Assembly: GCA_942491735.1 (NCBI GenBank)
Contig: CALOCN010000014.1
Coordinates: forward strand, 1,550,001-1,614,000
Direction: 5' to 3'
DNA from: CALOCN01 sp942491735
Lineage (GTDB): Bacteria > Eisenbacteria > RBG-16-71-46 > JABDJR01
Length of the DNA: 64,000 nt
A model generated the notes under the pieces. That model made no database searches and was not told the DNA's origin. It was given only the letters and a program-made list of their open reading frames with translations. Below, in pieces: positions 47,305 to 55,367 of this stretch. Every line of letters starts with the position of its first letter. Positions within the stretch are counted from its first letter, which is position 1. The position numbers and the translations under genes were made by a program.

Positions 47305-49056
47305 CTACCAGGAGCCGCCGCCCCCTCCACCCCCGCCGCCACCGGAGAACCCACCCCCGCTGGAACCGCTGGAACGGGGGCTGGCCGCCATGCTCTTGCC
47401 GGCGGACGCCATGGCGTTGCTCACGCTCTGTTCCAACGAGGAGGTGGAGATGTGGTGGAGCGCGTGATGTCCCACGTACCAGCTGGGCCCGGCCTGCTCG
47501 TAGATCCCCTCGAATTTCTTGGCCCAGCGACCGGCCACGCCCAGCGCCATGGCGTAGGGGAGCAGCGTCTCGAAGACATTGCGACGTTCCGCCGCCTCCA
47601 GGTGTTCCCGCTCCACCCGGTCCACGAACTCCTCGAATCCCTGGGCCCACACCCGCATGCGAACACCGGCCGCGGTACGGCGCGGCATGGCCGGAGCAAA
47701 GATGACGAACAACAGCGTGGTGAGCACGGCGCTGACCAGGGGGACGAGGGGGGACTCGTAGCCGCGGAAGGCCATGTACAGGAGCCCGACCGCTCCGACC
47801 AGAATCCCCACGGCGAAGCCGGTCACCACCCAGCGGGTGCGCACGGAAGTGGGTTTGCCGGCGAAGTACTTGCGCTCGGTGAGGTCGTCCAGGATGGCGT
47901 CCTTGATCCCCGGGATGTCCTTGTAGAACTCCTCCTTGAGATCCGCGGTGGAGACCTTTTCTCCGTGCTTGAAGATGCCGCTCAGGACGAGCTCCTCATG
48001 GGCGCGCAACTCGCCCGGCTTGGGGGTACGTCCCCGTTCGAAGAAGGTCTCTTCCTTGTTGAAGAAGAGGAGGACCTTGGATTCCTCCACCCGGATGGTG
48101 AGAAAACCGCGCACCGCGAGATCCACCAGGCTGGCCGTGATGTCGCCCAGGTCCACACGCTCATCGACCAGGGTCCCGATTTCCCCCGGGGTCATGTCCG
48201 GCGGCGGCTCGTAGCGGACCATGACCGCCGCGGGCCCCTGGGGGTCCTTGCCGCTCTTGCGGTAGGTGCGCATGAGAAGGAAGAAGGCCAGGACGGGAGC
48301 GAGGAGAATCCAGTTGTCGGTGACCCGTCGGAGGGTCTTTTCCGTCCTGCTTGGGAACGCGACGTATCCCTGGGGCCATCCCACCGCGACGGAGATTCCC
48401 TCCAGGGCGGCCAGGGAACGTTGGGCGTCGGCCCGGACCAGCCCCGGCTCCGGGTAGCGGATCTCCACCGCGCGCTCGGTGCTGCCGAAGGCACCGCTGT
48501 ATCCGGCCACCATGAGCGAGTCGGCGGGAAGCGGGGCGGGAAGGTGGATGGTGGCCGAGGCGTGGCCGATCGTGGTGGGCCAGTCGTTCCCGGTGATGTT
48601 CCAGTAGAGTTCGTCATGTTCCGCGAACCGGGTGACCGCTTCCTGGGCCGTGTAGCGCACGATGTAGACCCTGCGCCCATGCACGGTGCGGTCCGCGTCG
48701 CCGATGCGGATCTTCACGAACCGACCCTCGTGGCTCACCTTGGTGCCGTAGGCCATTCCCTGGTCGTCCACCACCTCGACCAGCCGGAACCCCAATGAGA
48801 ATCCGTACCCCTTGGGGTCCGTGTAGCGCACCGGAATGGTCCGGTAGATCCCGTGGCGACTCTCGGAGAAGTCGACCTCGATCCGTTCCTCGACCCGGAT
48901 GGTGGCGTCGGGATTCACCGTCACGTCCGCATGGAAGCTGGTGATGGTGAACCCGCCCCGATCCGCGTGGGCGGGGGAAGGAAGCAGGGCCACCGCGAGG
49001 GCAAGGAGGAGCAGTGCGGCGGGTGAGAAAGAGCCTACGGATGGCGCGTTGCGCAT
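47305..49056 (-). CDS. DUF2207 family membrane protein
   Basis: 583 residues. Signal peptide (LLLLALAVALLPSPAHA), then an extracytoplasmic beta-domain with ITSFHADVTVNPDATIRVEE and the SRHGIYRTIPVRY signature of DUF2207. Three membrane helices follow (NWILLAPVLAFFLLM, FAVGILVGAVGLLYMAF, LVSAVLTTLLFVIFAP). The C-terminus is a glycine-only stretch with a terminal Trp, as in many YciQ/DUF2207 proteins. Function unknown, but DUF2207 genes commonly neighbour lemA, as here. ATG 49056 overlaps the preceding stop as TGATG. Confidence 0.87.
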   Translation of the reverse strand: MRNAPSVGSFSPAALLLLALAVALLPSPAHADRGGFTITSFHADVTVNPDATIRVEERIEVDFSESRHGIYRTIPVRYTDPKGYGFSLGFRLVEVVDDQGMAYGTKVSHEGRFVKIRIGDADRTVHGRRVYIVRYTAQEAVTRFAEHDELYWNITGNDWPTTIGHASATIHLPAPLPADSLMVAGYSGAFGSTERAVEIRYPEPGLVRADAQRSLAALEGISVAVGWPQGYVAFPSRTEKTLRRVTDNWILLAPVLAFFLLMRTYRKSGKDPQGPAAVMVRYEPPPDMTPGEIGTLVDERVDLGDITASLVDLAVRGFLTIRVEESKVLLFFNKEETFFERGRTPKPGELRAHEELVLSGIFKHGEKVSTADLKEEFYKDIPGIKDAILDDLTERKYFAGKPTSVRTRWVVTGFAVGILVGAVGLLYMAFRGYESPLVPLVSAVLTTLLFVIFAPAMPRRTAAGVRMRVWAQGFEEFVDRVEREHLEAAERRNVFETLLPYAMALGVAGRWAKKFEGIYEQAGPSWYVGHHALHHISTSSLEQSVSNAMASAGKSMAASPRSSGSSGGGFSGGGGGGGGGGSW

Positions 49057-50138
49057 CAGTTGTCTCCGTGGGGTGGGGTGAACCGATAGCGTACAAGAAC
49101 CGGAACGTCTTCGCCGGGCGTGATCTCGCGGGACTCGGCGGTGTAGAGGCGATCCTCGGCGTCTACGGCGGCCAGGCCGAGCCTTCCCAGCCGTGACCAG
49201 GTCCGGATCGGACGATGCTCGGAGTCGTAGAGGTCGAGATACCTGTTCCATCCTTTCCCGCCGGGTTGAGTGTTCCCGGTCGAGACCGACAGTGAGATCA
49301 AGTAACGGCCTCCGGACAGCGGAAGCAGGGCAAAGCAGGCGGAGCGAAACTCCACGGACACTCCGGAGTCGGTTGTCTTGATACGGGGCAACAACGCATC
49401 CGCGGTGCGTGCCGTGTTACGGGATTGCAGGTTCCCGTCCATGTCATAGACATCGATGCGCTGGGGGGCGACGGGTGAGTACAGCACACGGCCGCCTGCA
49501 TCAATGGCGAGAGGCCCCGCTGCCAAGGTTGTTTCCAGGTCAAGTGATTGCTCCAGGCCCTGCCCCTCTCCTGTCCCTTCCTCGGCGAGTCGCCCGAACG
49601 ACCGCAGCTTCTTGAACGTCTTCGTGTCATAGACATGAATCACCGCGCCGGTCTCCCGATCGAACGAAGTGACATAGAGCCGTCCCGCGGCATCGAAATC
49701 CATGCTCCCGACATGGTTGCTCGCACGGTGCTGGATGCTGTTCAAGGGGGTCCCATCCGGGTTCATCAGGGTGATCCAGGTCGAGTTCCCGGCGACGGCA
49801 ATCAAGCCATCCGCGTCCACGGCGAGGCACAACGGGTTGTAGAACTCGCCCGGGCCTTCTCCTTCCCGGCCCAGGTCGGCCAGGTGCTCCCCCTCCGGGG
49901 AGTAGTGCCGCACCACCTGGTAGCCGGTATCCAGCACGTAGATGCTCCCGTCCGCGCCGATATCGACATCCTGGATGCGCCCAAGCGGGGGATCCTCGTC
50001 CAACCCGATTACCAGCTCTTCAACGACGTCGAACGGTGGATCCGAATCGGGGATGCTCTCCACCCAACCAGGGCTCAGGGCAACCAGGACGCACGAGGCG
50101 AGAGCCCACACTGCCCGCTGTGCCCCTGGGGATCGCAT
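49056..50138 (-). CDS. Secreted six-bladed beta-propeller (NHL-like) protein, copy 2
   Basis: 360 residues, signal peptide then propeller repeats such as DIGADGSIYVLDTGYQVVRHY and GREGEGPGEFYNPLCLAVD, the NHL-repeat pattern. It is a tandem paralogue of the next gene upstream, sharing ELVIGLDEDP / ELVLGLDEEP and the C-terminal DVPVLVRYRF. Propellers of this type usually bind ligands or partner proteins; no catalytic residues are evident. Start ATG 50138 overlaps the copy 1 stop (TGATG). Confidence 0.82.
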   Translation of the reverse strand: MRSPGAQRAVWALASCVLVALSPGWVESIPDSDPPFDVVEELVIGLDEDPPLGRIQDVDIGADGSIYVLDTGYQVVRHYSPEGEHLADLGREGEGPGEFYNPLCLAVDADGLIAVAGNSTWITLMNPDGTPLNSIQHRASNHVGSMDFDAAGRLYVTSFDRETGAVIHVYDTKTFKKLRSFGRLAEEGTGEGQGLEQSLDLETTLAAGPLAIDAGGRVLYSPVAPQRIDVYDMDGNLQSRNTARTADALLPRIKTTDSGVSVEFRSACFALLPLSGGRYLISLSVSTGNTQPGGKGWNRYLDLYDSEHRPIRTWSRLGRLGLAAVDAEDRLYTAESREITPGEDVPVLVRYRFTPPHGDN

Positions 50139-51217
50139 CAGTTGCCTCCGGGGGGTTCCTTGAACCGATAGCGGACCAGGACCGGCACCTCGTCCCCGTC
50201 GGCGTTCTCGCGGGATTCGGCGATGTAGAGGCGACCCTGAGCGTCGCCGGTCCGGACCCCCAAGCCGTTCGGCACGGTCCAGGTGGCGAGCCGCGCATGA
50301 TCCGGGCCGTACAGATCCACATGGGCCTCGGAGGGCCAGCCCTCGCCTTCGTCTTGCGGTGCGTCCAGCCATTGCCAGAGCACGGTCAGGTAGCGACCGT
50401 CGGGGAAGGGGACGAGGGCGGTACACGAGGTGGGCACGCGCACCGTCATGGCCCCCTCGGAGGTCTCCACGATGGGCATGCGGGACTCGTCGCGACGGGC
50501 CGGGTTGGACGAGAGGAGCTCACCCTGCGGGGTCAACACGTCGATGCGCTGGGGCACCATGGGGGAGTAGAGCAGGTTGCCGTCGGTGGCGAAGGCGAGG
50601 GGTCCGGCGGCTCGGGCCCGGCGCATCACGTCCTCCTGCGGGTTCCGTGGCTTTTCCTCTGTTTCGTCCATGAGCCGCCCAAAGGAATCGCCTTCCTCCA
50701 GGGCGTCACCCCGGAAAGGCTGGATCACGGTGTCGGTCTCCCGGTCCAGCGAGGTGACGTACAGGGTCCCATCCCCGGCGAACACCGCGTGTCCAACGAA
50801 GGAGTTGAAGCGGCGCTGGATGCTCTGCCGTGGCTTGCCGCCCGGCTCGAACACGGTGATCCAGATCGAGGTCCCGGCCACCACCACCAGCCCGTCCTGG
50901 CGCACGGCCAGACAGCGCGGGTTGAAGAACTCGCCCGGGCCTTCCCCTTCGCGCCCGAACTCGGCCAGGTGCTCGCCCTGTGCGTTGTAGCGTTGGACCA
51001 CCTTGTACCCGCGGTCCAGCACGTAGATGTCCCCGTCGGGACCAATCGAGACGCTCGCGATGTCCCCCAGGGCGGGCTCTTCGTCGAGGCCCAGCACCAG
51101 TTCCTCCTCGAGGGGGAGCGGTGGGGTGGACTCCGGCAGGGCCAGGAGCGTCCCCTCCTGCGCGCAAAGTCCCAGGGTCAGCGCGAGCACAAGCACTCCC
51201 ACGCGAGTCCATTTCAT
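50138..51217 (-). CDS. Secreted six-bladed beta-propeller (NHL-like) protein, copy 1
   Basis: 359 residues, signal peptide MKWTRVGVLVLALTLGL, repeats including SIGPDGDIYVLDRGYKVVQRY and GREGEGPGEFFNPRCLAV. No lipobox (Leu precedes the Cys). Tandem duplicate of the following gene. It lies between lemA (ATGA overlap) and copy 2 (TGATG overlap), so the propellers are built into a lemA-DUF2207 operon and may be periplasmic partners of those membrane proteins (inference). Confidence 0.82.
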   Translation of the reverse strand: MKWTRVGVLVLALTLGLCAQEGTLLALPESTPPLPLEEELVLGLDEEPALGDIASVSIGPDGDIYVLDRGYKVVQRYNAQGEHLAEFGREGEGPGEFFNPRCLAVRQDGLVVVAGTSIWITVFEPGGKPRQSIQRRFNSFVGHAVFAGDGTLYVTSLDRETDTVIQPFRGDALEEGDSFGRLMDETEEKPRNPQEDVMRRARAAGPLAFATDGNLLYSPMVPQRIDVLTPQGELLSSNPARRDESRMPIVETSEGAMTVRVPTSCTALVPFPDGRYLTVLWQWLDAPQDEGEGWPSEAHVDLYGPDHARLATWTVPNGLGVRTGDAQGRLYIAESRENADGDEVPVLVRYRFKEPPGGN

Positions 51218-51789
51218 GCGTTGCCTCCATCCGTACCCAGATCGATGCGGGGCGCCTCGGCCTGTCGCGTGTCCTCCAGCTCGAAGAAGCTGCGTTCCTT
51301 GAATCCGAGGGGCCGCGCTACCAGCAGATCCGGCACGGACTGCACCCGGGTGTTGAGGTCCCGGACCACCGCGTTGTGGTAGCGACGCGCGTTCTGGAGA
51401 TCGTCCTCGACCTCGGTCAGTGCCTTCTGCAGATCCAGGAACCGTTCGCTGGCCTTGAGGTCGGGATAGGCCTCGGCGATGGCGAACAGCTTACGGGCGC
51501 CGGCGGCGAGCTGGGCCTCGGAGCGACCGGCCTCGCCCGGCTCCGCGGCCACCCGGGCGCTCTCCGCGTTCCCCCGCATGCGGGTCACTTCCTCCAGCAC
51601 CGTCTTCTCGTGGGTTGCGTATCCCTTGACCGTCTCGACCAGGTTCCCGATGAGGTCGTGACGGCGAATCAACTGCACGTCGATATCCGACCAGGCGGCG
51701 TCCGCGCGGTTGCGCAGGAGGACCAGCCGGTTGAACACCCAGACCCCCCACACCAGAACAATCGTCGCAACGAGTACACCCCATAGCAT
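51214..51789 (-). CDS. lemA: LemA family protein
   Basis: 191 residues. One N-terminal membrane helix (LWGVLVATIVLVWGVWVF) followed by a long alpha-helical domain with the family core NRADAAWSDIDVQLIRRHDL and FNARRYHN-like segment QNARRYHNAVVRDLN. Small membrane-anchored protein of unknown function, often next to TPM or DUF2207 proteins, consistent with the neighbours. It starts three bases after the acyl-CoA dehydrogenase stop, so all five genes may share one transcript. Confidence 0.93.
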   Translation of the reverse strand: MLWGVLVATIVLVWGVWVFNRLVLLRNRADAAWSDIDVQLIRRHDLIGNLVETVKGYATHEKTVLEEVTRMRGNAESARVAAEPGEAGRSEAQLAAGARKLFAIAEAYPDLKASERFLDLQKALTEVEDDLQNARRYHNAVVRDLNTRVQSVPDLLVARPLGFKERSFFELEDTRQAEAPRIDLGTDGGNA

Positions 51790-51792
51790 GGA

Positions 51793-52932
51793 TCAGTCCT
51801 TCAGCAGTTCGCGGGCCATGATGATCCGCTGGATCTGGCTGGTGCCCTCGTAGATCTGGAACACCTTGGCGTCCCGCATCAGCTTCTCCACCGGGTACTC
51901 GGTGCTGTAGCCGTACCCGCCCAGCACCTGGACCGCGTCCGTGGTTACCCGCATGGCGGTGTCGGCGGCGAAACACTTGGCGAAGGCGGCGTCGAGGGTG
52001 TTGCGTTCGCCCACGTCGGCCTTCCAGGAGGCCTGCCACACCAGGAGCCGCGCCGCCTCGATGTCCTTGGCCATGTCGGCGATCATGAAGGCGATGGCCT
52101 GGTGCCTGGCGATGGGAACACCCATGGAGCGGCGCTCCTTGGCGTAGGTGATCGCGTGCTCCATCGCCCGGCGCGCCACTCCCACCGCCCCCGCGGCCAC
52201 CGGGGGTCGGGTCCGATCAAAGGCCTTCATGGCGATCATCCAGCCCGCGCCCTCCTCACCCAGGCGGTTTTCCACCGGGACCCGCACGTCGGTGAAGTCC
52301 ATGGCCCGGGTGTCCGAGGCGCGTTGCCCCATGTTCCATTCCTTCTTGCCCACGGAGATACCGGGGGTGTCGGCCGGGACCAGGAAGCCGGTCATGCCGC
52401 GATACCCGGCCTCGGGATCGGTGTAGGCCAGGACAAAGAACCAGGAGGCGTGTCCCGCGCCGGTGATCCACATCTTGCTGCCGTTGATCACGTAGTGGTC
52501 GCCGTCCCGCACGGCCCGGGTGCGGATGGCCGACACATCGCTTCCCGCATCCGGCTCGGTGACCGCATAGCTGGCGAAGGAAAGCGTCTCCATCATGGGG
52601 GCGAGGAACCGCTCCTTCTGATCCGGGGTTCCCGCGACCAGGATGGGGGCCTGGGCCAGGGTGTTGACCTCCATGCAGGTGTAGATGCCGCTGCATCCAC
52701 CGGCCAGCTCCTCGGCGATGAGGCAGTTCTCGAAGGAGCCCAGCCCCAGGCCGCCGTACTCGTCGGGTATGTGGGTATTCATGAGCCCCACCTCGAAGGC
52801 CTTTTCGTAGACCTCCCGGGCAAACTCACCGGTCTTGTCGTGGTGGGCGGCCACCGGTTCGATCTCGTTGCGGGCAAACTCCCGGGCCAGATCCCGGAGA
52901 GCCTGCTGTTCCTCACTGAGCCGCAGGTCCAT
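51793..52932 (-). CDS. Acyl-CoA dehydrogenase (short/medium-chain type)
   Basis: 379 residues, FAD flavoprotein that oxidises acyl-CoA to enoyl-CoA and passes electrons to ETF. YAVTEPDAGSDVSAIRT is the FAD-binding signature, WITGAGHASWFFV the second flavin segment. The end VFQIYEGTSQIQRIIMAREL contains the catalytic Glu in YEGT. Overall closest in appearance to the medium-chain type; isovaleryl- or isobutyryl-CoA specificity, which would feed the leucine operon, cannot be excluded. ATG 52932 has AAGGAGGA; the long in-frame extension upstream is not protein-like. Confidence 0.93.
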   Translation of the reverse strand: MDLRLSEEQQALRDLAREFARNEIEPVAAHHDKTGEFAREVYEKAFEVGLMNTHIPDEYGGLGLGSFENCLIAEELAGGCSGIYTCMEVNTLAQAPILVAGTPDQKERFLAPMMETLSFASYAVTEPDAGSDVSAIRTRAVRDGDHYVINGSKMWITGAGHASWFFVLAYTDPEAGYRGMTGFLVPADTPGISVGKKEWNMGQRASDTRAMDFTDVRVPVENRLGEEGAGWMIAMKAFDRTRPPVAAGAVGVARRAMEHAITYAKERRSMGVPIARHQAIAFMIADMAKDIEAARLLVWQASWKADVGERNTLDAAFAKCFAADTAMRVTTDAVQVLGGYGYSTEYPVEKLMRDAKVFQIYEGTSQIQRIIMARELLKD

Positions 52933-53074
52933 GGCGTCCTCCTTGGGGCGAGGCTGCAATGCTAGCCGGATCGCCCGGGCACCGCCAGCGGGGGAGGCCG
53001 GTTCCTTCCCCCCGGCGGGGAAGGGGGACGGTTCCGGTTGCCAGGGAACCCGCCGCACTCTACGATCACCGGCC

Positions 53075-53899
53075 ATGAAACCGCTTTTGCGCTGTGCCCT
53101 CGGTCTGCTCCTCCTGGGGGCGGCCGGGTGCAGCGAGGACTTCTTCAGTTCGGGCAGCACACGGATCGAGGGGCGGGTGGTCGATTTCAGCGACACCCCG
53201 GTCGCCCAGATCCGGGTCTCCCCCTCCTTTTTTGTCCCGGTGACCTCGGCGAGACCCTTTTCCCAGGAACTGTCGGGAGGGGGAACGGACACCCTGGTCG
53301 TCGGGGATCCCTATCCCAACCCCATTTCCCGGATCGACGACGATCATCCGATGACCCTCCCCATCCAGGTCAATGTCGCCACCACGATCAGCGTGGAGGT
53401 GTGGGGCGTCGAGAGCGGGGTCAACACCCAGATCCAGCTCCTCACCCAGAGCGGGGCCATGGTGGGACTGCGGGAGGTCCTCTGGGACGGGAGCGACTTT
53501 TCCGGACTGCAGGTGCCCAACGGGCTGTACACCATCCTCATCCGGTATCCGGCCAGCCTTGCCGGCACCGTGGTGCAGCGGAAGGTGCTGGTCAACCGCT
53601 CCGGGCTGGGGGTCGTCGACGACCCCACCCAGCCGTTCCGCACCAGCACCGACGCCCTGGGGGAATACCTCCTCACCGACCTTCCCACCGGAGAGGTGCT
53701 GCAGCGCACCGACGCCGCCGGAAGTGGGCTGGGCGCCTTCACCATTCCCAACGAGGTGATCGTCTTCTTTCACGACGACGCCGGGGACTATCTGGACAAG
53801 ACGGTGGGGATCAACGCCCCCCCGGGTAGTTCGGTTCAGCATCAGACGGTGCTTCAGAACGCGGTGCTGGGACCGGAGCCACCTCAGGAGACACCATGA
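53075..53899 (+). CDS. Lipoprotein with carboxypeptidase-regulatory-like and FlgD-like modules
   Basis: 274 residues. Lipobox LLGAAGC at about residues 13-19, so an anchored lipoprotein. RIEGRVVDFSDTPVAQIRV is like the start of a carboxypeptidase regulatory-like (CarboxypepD) domain. The middle, DPYPNPIS through LWDGSDFSGLQVPNGLYTI, is a FlgD/type-IX-style Ig module, but internal instead of C-terminal. DALGEYLLTDLPTGEV follows as a further prealbumin-like strand pair. ATG 53075 begins the signal sequence. The stop overlaps the next gene (ATGA). Confidence 0.75.
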   Translation: MKPLLRCALGLLLLGAAGCSEDFFSSGSTRIEGRVVDFSDTPVAQIRVSPSFFVPVTSARPFSQELSGGGTDTLVVGDPYPNPISRIDDDHPMTLPIQVNVATTISVEVWGVESGVNTQIQLLTQSGAMVGLREVLWDGSDFSGLQVPNGLYTILIRYPASLAGTVVQRKVLVNRSGLGVVDDPTQPFRTSTDALGEYLLTDLPTGEVLQRTDAAGSGLGAFTIPNEVIVFFHDDAGDYLDKTVGINAPPGSSVQHQTVLQNAVLGPEPPQETP

Positions 53900-54297
53900 A
53901 CGACTGGAACGCGGACTCGGTTCGCGGCAATCCTTCCGAGATCACCCCCAGCATGCATGTGGACGAGTTCCGCGAGATCGTCCGGGCGGTGCTCGACGAG
54001 GAAATGGGAATCTCCGACGTGCGCATGGGAAGCCGTTGGGAGGGGGGAACCCTGGTCATGAAGCCGGGAGACAGTTCCGCCCAGTCCAAGGAGATCCCGC
54101 TCGAGAGCTTCTTCCACAAGCTGGTCATGGTGCGGGACCGGCTGCGGGTGATGGAAGCGAAGATCAACGGGAACAAGAAGCTGAGTGAAGGGGACAAGGT
54201 GGAACTCCAGCAGTACATCACCCGGATCTACGGCAGCCTGACCACCTTCAACGTGCTTTTCAAGGACCGTGCATTCAAGGGTGATTCCACAAGGTAG
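53896..54297 (+). CDS. Protein of unknown function, 133 residues
   Basis: Not recognised. Mostly helical: an N-terminal segment MHVDEFREIVRAVLDEEMG, a short beta stretch with RWEGGTLVMKPGD, then a helical hairpin FFHKLVMVRDRLRVMEAKIN / DKVELQQYITRIYGSLTTFN. Charged and soluble, without signal or membrane segment, hence cytoplasmic, although it is translationally coupled to a lipoprotein gene. 57 bases separate it from the next gene. Confidence 0.7.
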   Translation: MNDWNADSVRGNPSEITPSMHVDEFREIVRAVLDEEMGISDVRMGSRWEGGTLVMKPGDSSAQSKEIPLESFFHKLVMVRDRLRVMEAKINGNKKLSEGDKVELQQYITRIYGSLTTFNVLFKDRAFKGDSTR

Positions 54298-54354
54298 GCC
54301 CGCCCGCACCCGGCCGGGCGCGAGCGGGTCCCTGTAGCAAGGACCGGCCGGCCC

Positions 54355-55353
54355 ATGAACATCTATCAACACGATCCCGACCGCGAACCGGACGATCTGT
54401 TCGAGCCCGGGGATCTTCACCATCTGGTTCCGGGAAACACCGGACGTCTCATGGACGCCCGTCGGACTCCGGTCGTGGTGGTCGGCCTGCGTCCCGAGGC
54501 CGGTTTTGTCCGGGTGGAGATCCGGGGATTCGAGGACACCGGAGCGGTCTGGGAGACTCCCCTGGAGAAGGTGGGGCATTACCAGTTCCGTCGGGGAGAA
54601 CCCCGCGCCGACGCCGAATCGGTGGAGCTTCTCGGGGAGATCATCGAGCGGTGCGCCGGCCCGGGCGATCTCCCCGCGGATGCGGCGATGCGGGTCCGGA
54701 CCCAGGCCCGCCTCGAGGCCCTCACCGCCGAAGCCGGCGCGTGGATCGCGGGCCGGCCCGGGGACCCGCTGGAGGGCGTGGCCGTGGATGCGGGTGCGGG
54801 GGAGACCGACCCCCGGCTGTGGACCCTTCTCGAGGCCTGGATGGAGGAAGCGGATCTGGCCGGGGTCGAGTCCGCGTTCTCCCGGCAGTGGGTCAGCAAC
54901 CCGTACTCGGGGGACCTGGTCTACGGCCACCGGGTGGTGTTGGCCGAGCTGGGCCTGGTGGCCTACGAGGATCGCCGACTGCGGGATCCGGAGGTGTTCG
55001 AGCACCCGTGGACCCGTGAGCAACGAGCCGGACACCTGTTGCGACGGATGGCCTTTGTCCGTGCGCTCTTTCCCCGGTTGGGACTCTCCCACCCGGTGCT
55101 CTTCCGGGGAATGACCCTGCGGGCGCGGCTCGAACCCCCCGCCAACGGGTCGTTGATCGCGGCTACTTTTGACCGCAGGGTGGCTCAGAGCCACTTCGAC
55201 CTGGCGCCGGAAGATCCGGCCGCCGTGCTTTTTCGCCAGACGGTGCCCATGGAGCGCATCGTCATGACATTCATCGAGACCCGGGCCATGAACGCACAGT
55301 TCAGGGAGGCGGAAGCCGTTCTCCTGTTTGCGCCCGGCAACCCCATGTTCTGA
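54355..55353 (+). CDS. Unknown protein with a possible ADP-ribosyltransferase-like C-terminal fold
   Basis: 332 residues, no signal peptide. Residues 1-85 look like a small beta domain. From 245 on the order of short motifs resembles R-S-E class ADP-ribosyltransferases: FRG at 250-252 (YRG position), GSLIAATFDRRVAQSHF at 265-281 (position of FxSTSxxxxVAxxF, but with Ala-Ala-Thr instead of Ser-Thr-Ser) and FREAEAVLLFAPGNPMF at 316-332 (the ExE-x-LLPPGxxF end, Glu318 and Glu320). If real, the middle serine is lost. This is pattern reading only; unrelated folds remain possible. It precedes RNase R by 14 bases. Confidence 0.6.
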   Translation: MNIYQHDPDREPDDLFEPGDLHHLVPGNTGRLMDARRTPVVVVGLRPEAGFVRVEIRGFEDTGAVWETPLEKVGHYQFRRGEPRADAESVELLGEIIERCAGPGDLPADAAMRVRTQARLEALTAEAGAWIAGRPGDPLEGVAVDAGAGETDPRLWTLLEAWMEEADLAGVESAFSRQWVSNPYSGDLVYGHRVVLAELGLVAYEDRRLRDPEVFEHPWTREQRAGHLLRRMAFVRALFPRLGLSHPVLFRGMTLRARLEPPANGSLIAATFDRRVAQSHFDLAPEDPAAVLFRQTVPMERIVMTFIETRAMNAQFREAEAVLLFAPGNPMF

Positions 55354-55367
55354 TTGGACCCAACCAA

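Noticed and set aside
47198..47467. 89-residue plus-strand frame with a signal-like start and a run of prolines
   Set aside because: The proline run is the complement of the glycine-rich C-terminus of the DUF2207 gene on the other strand; the tail has no protein character of its own.
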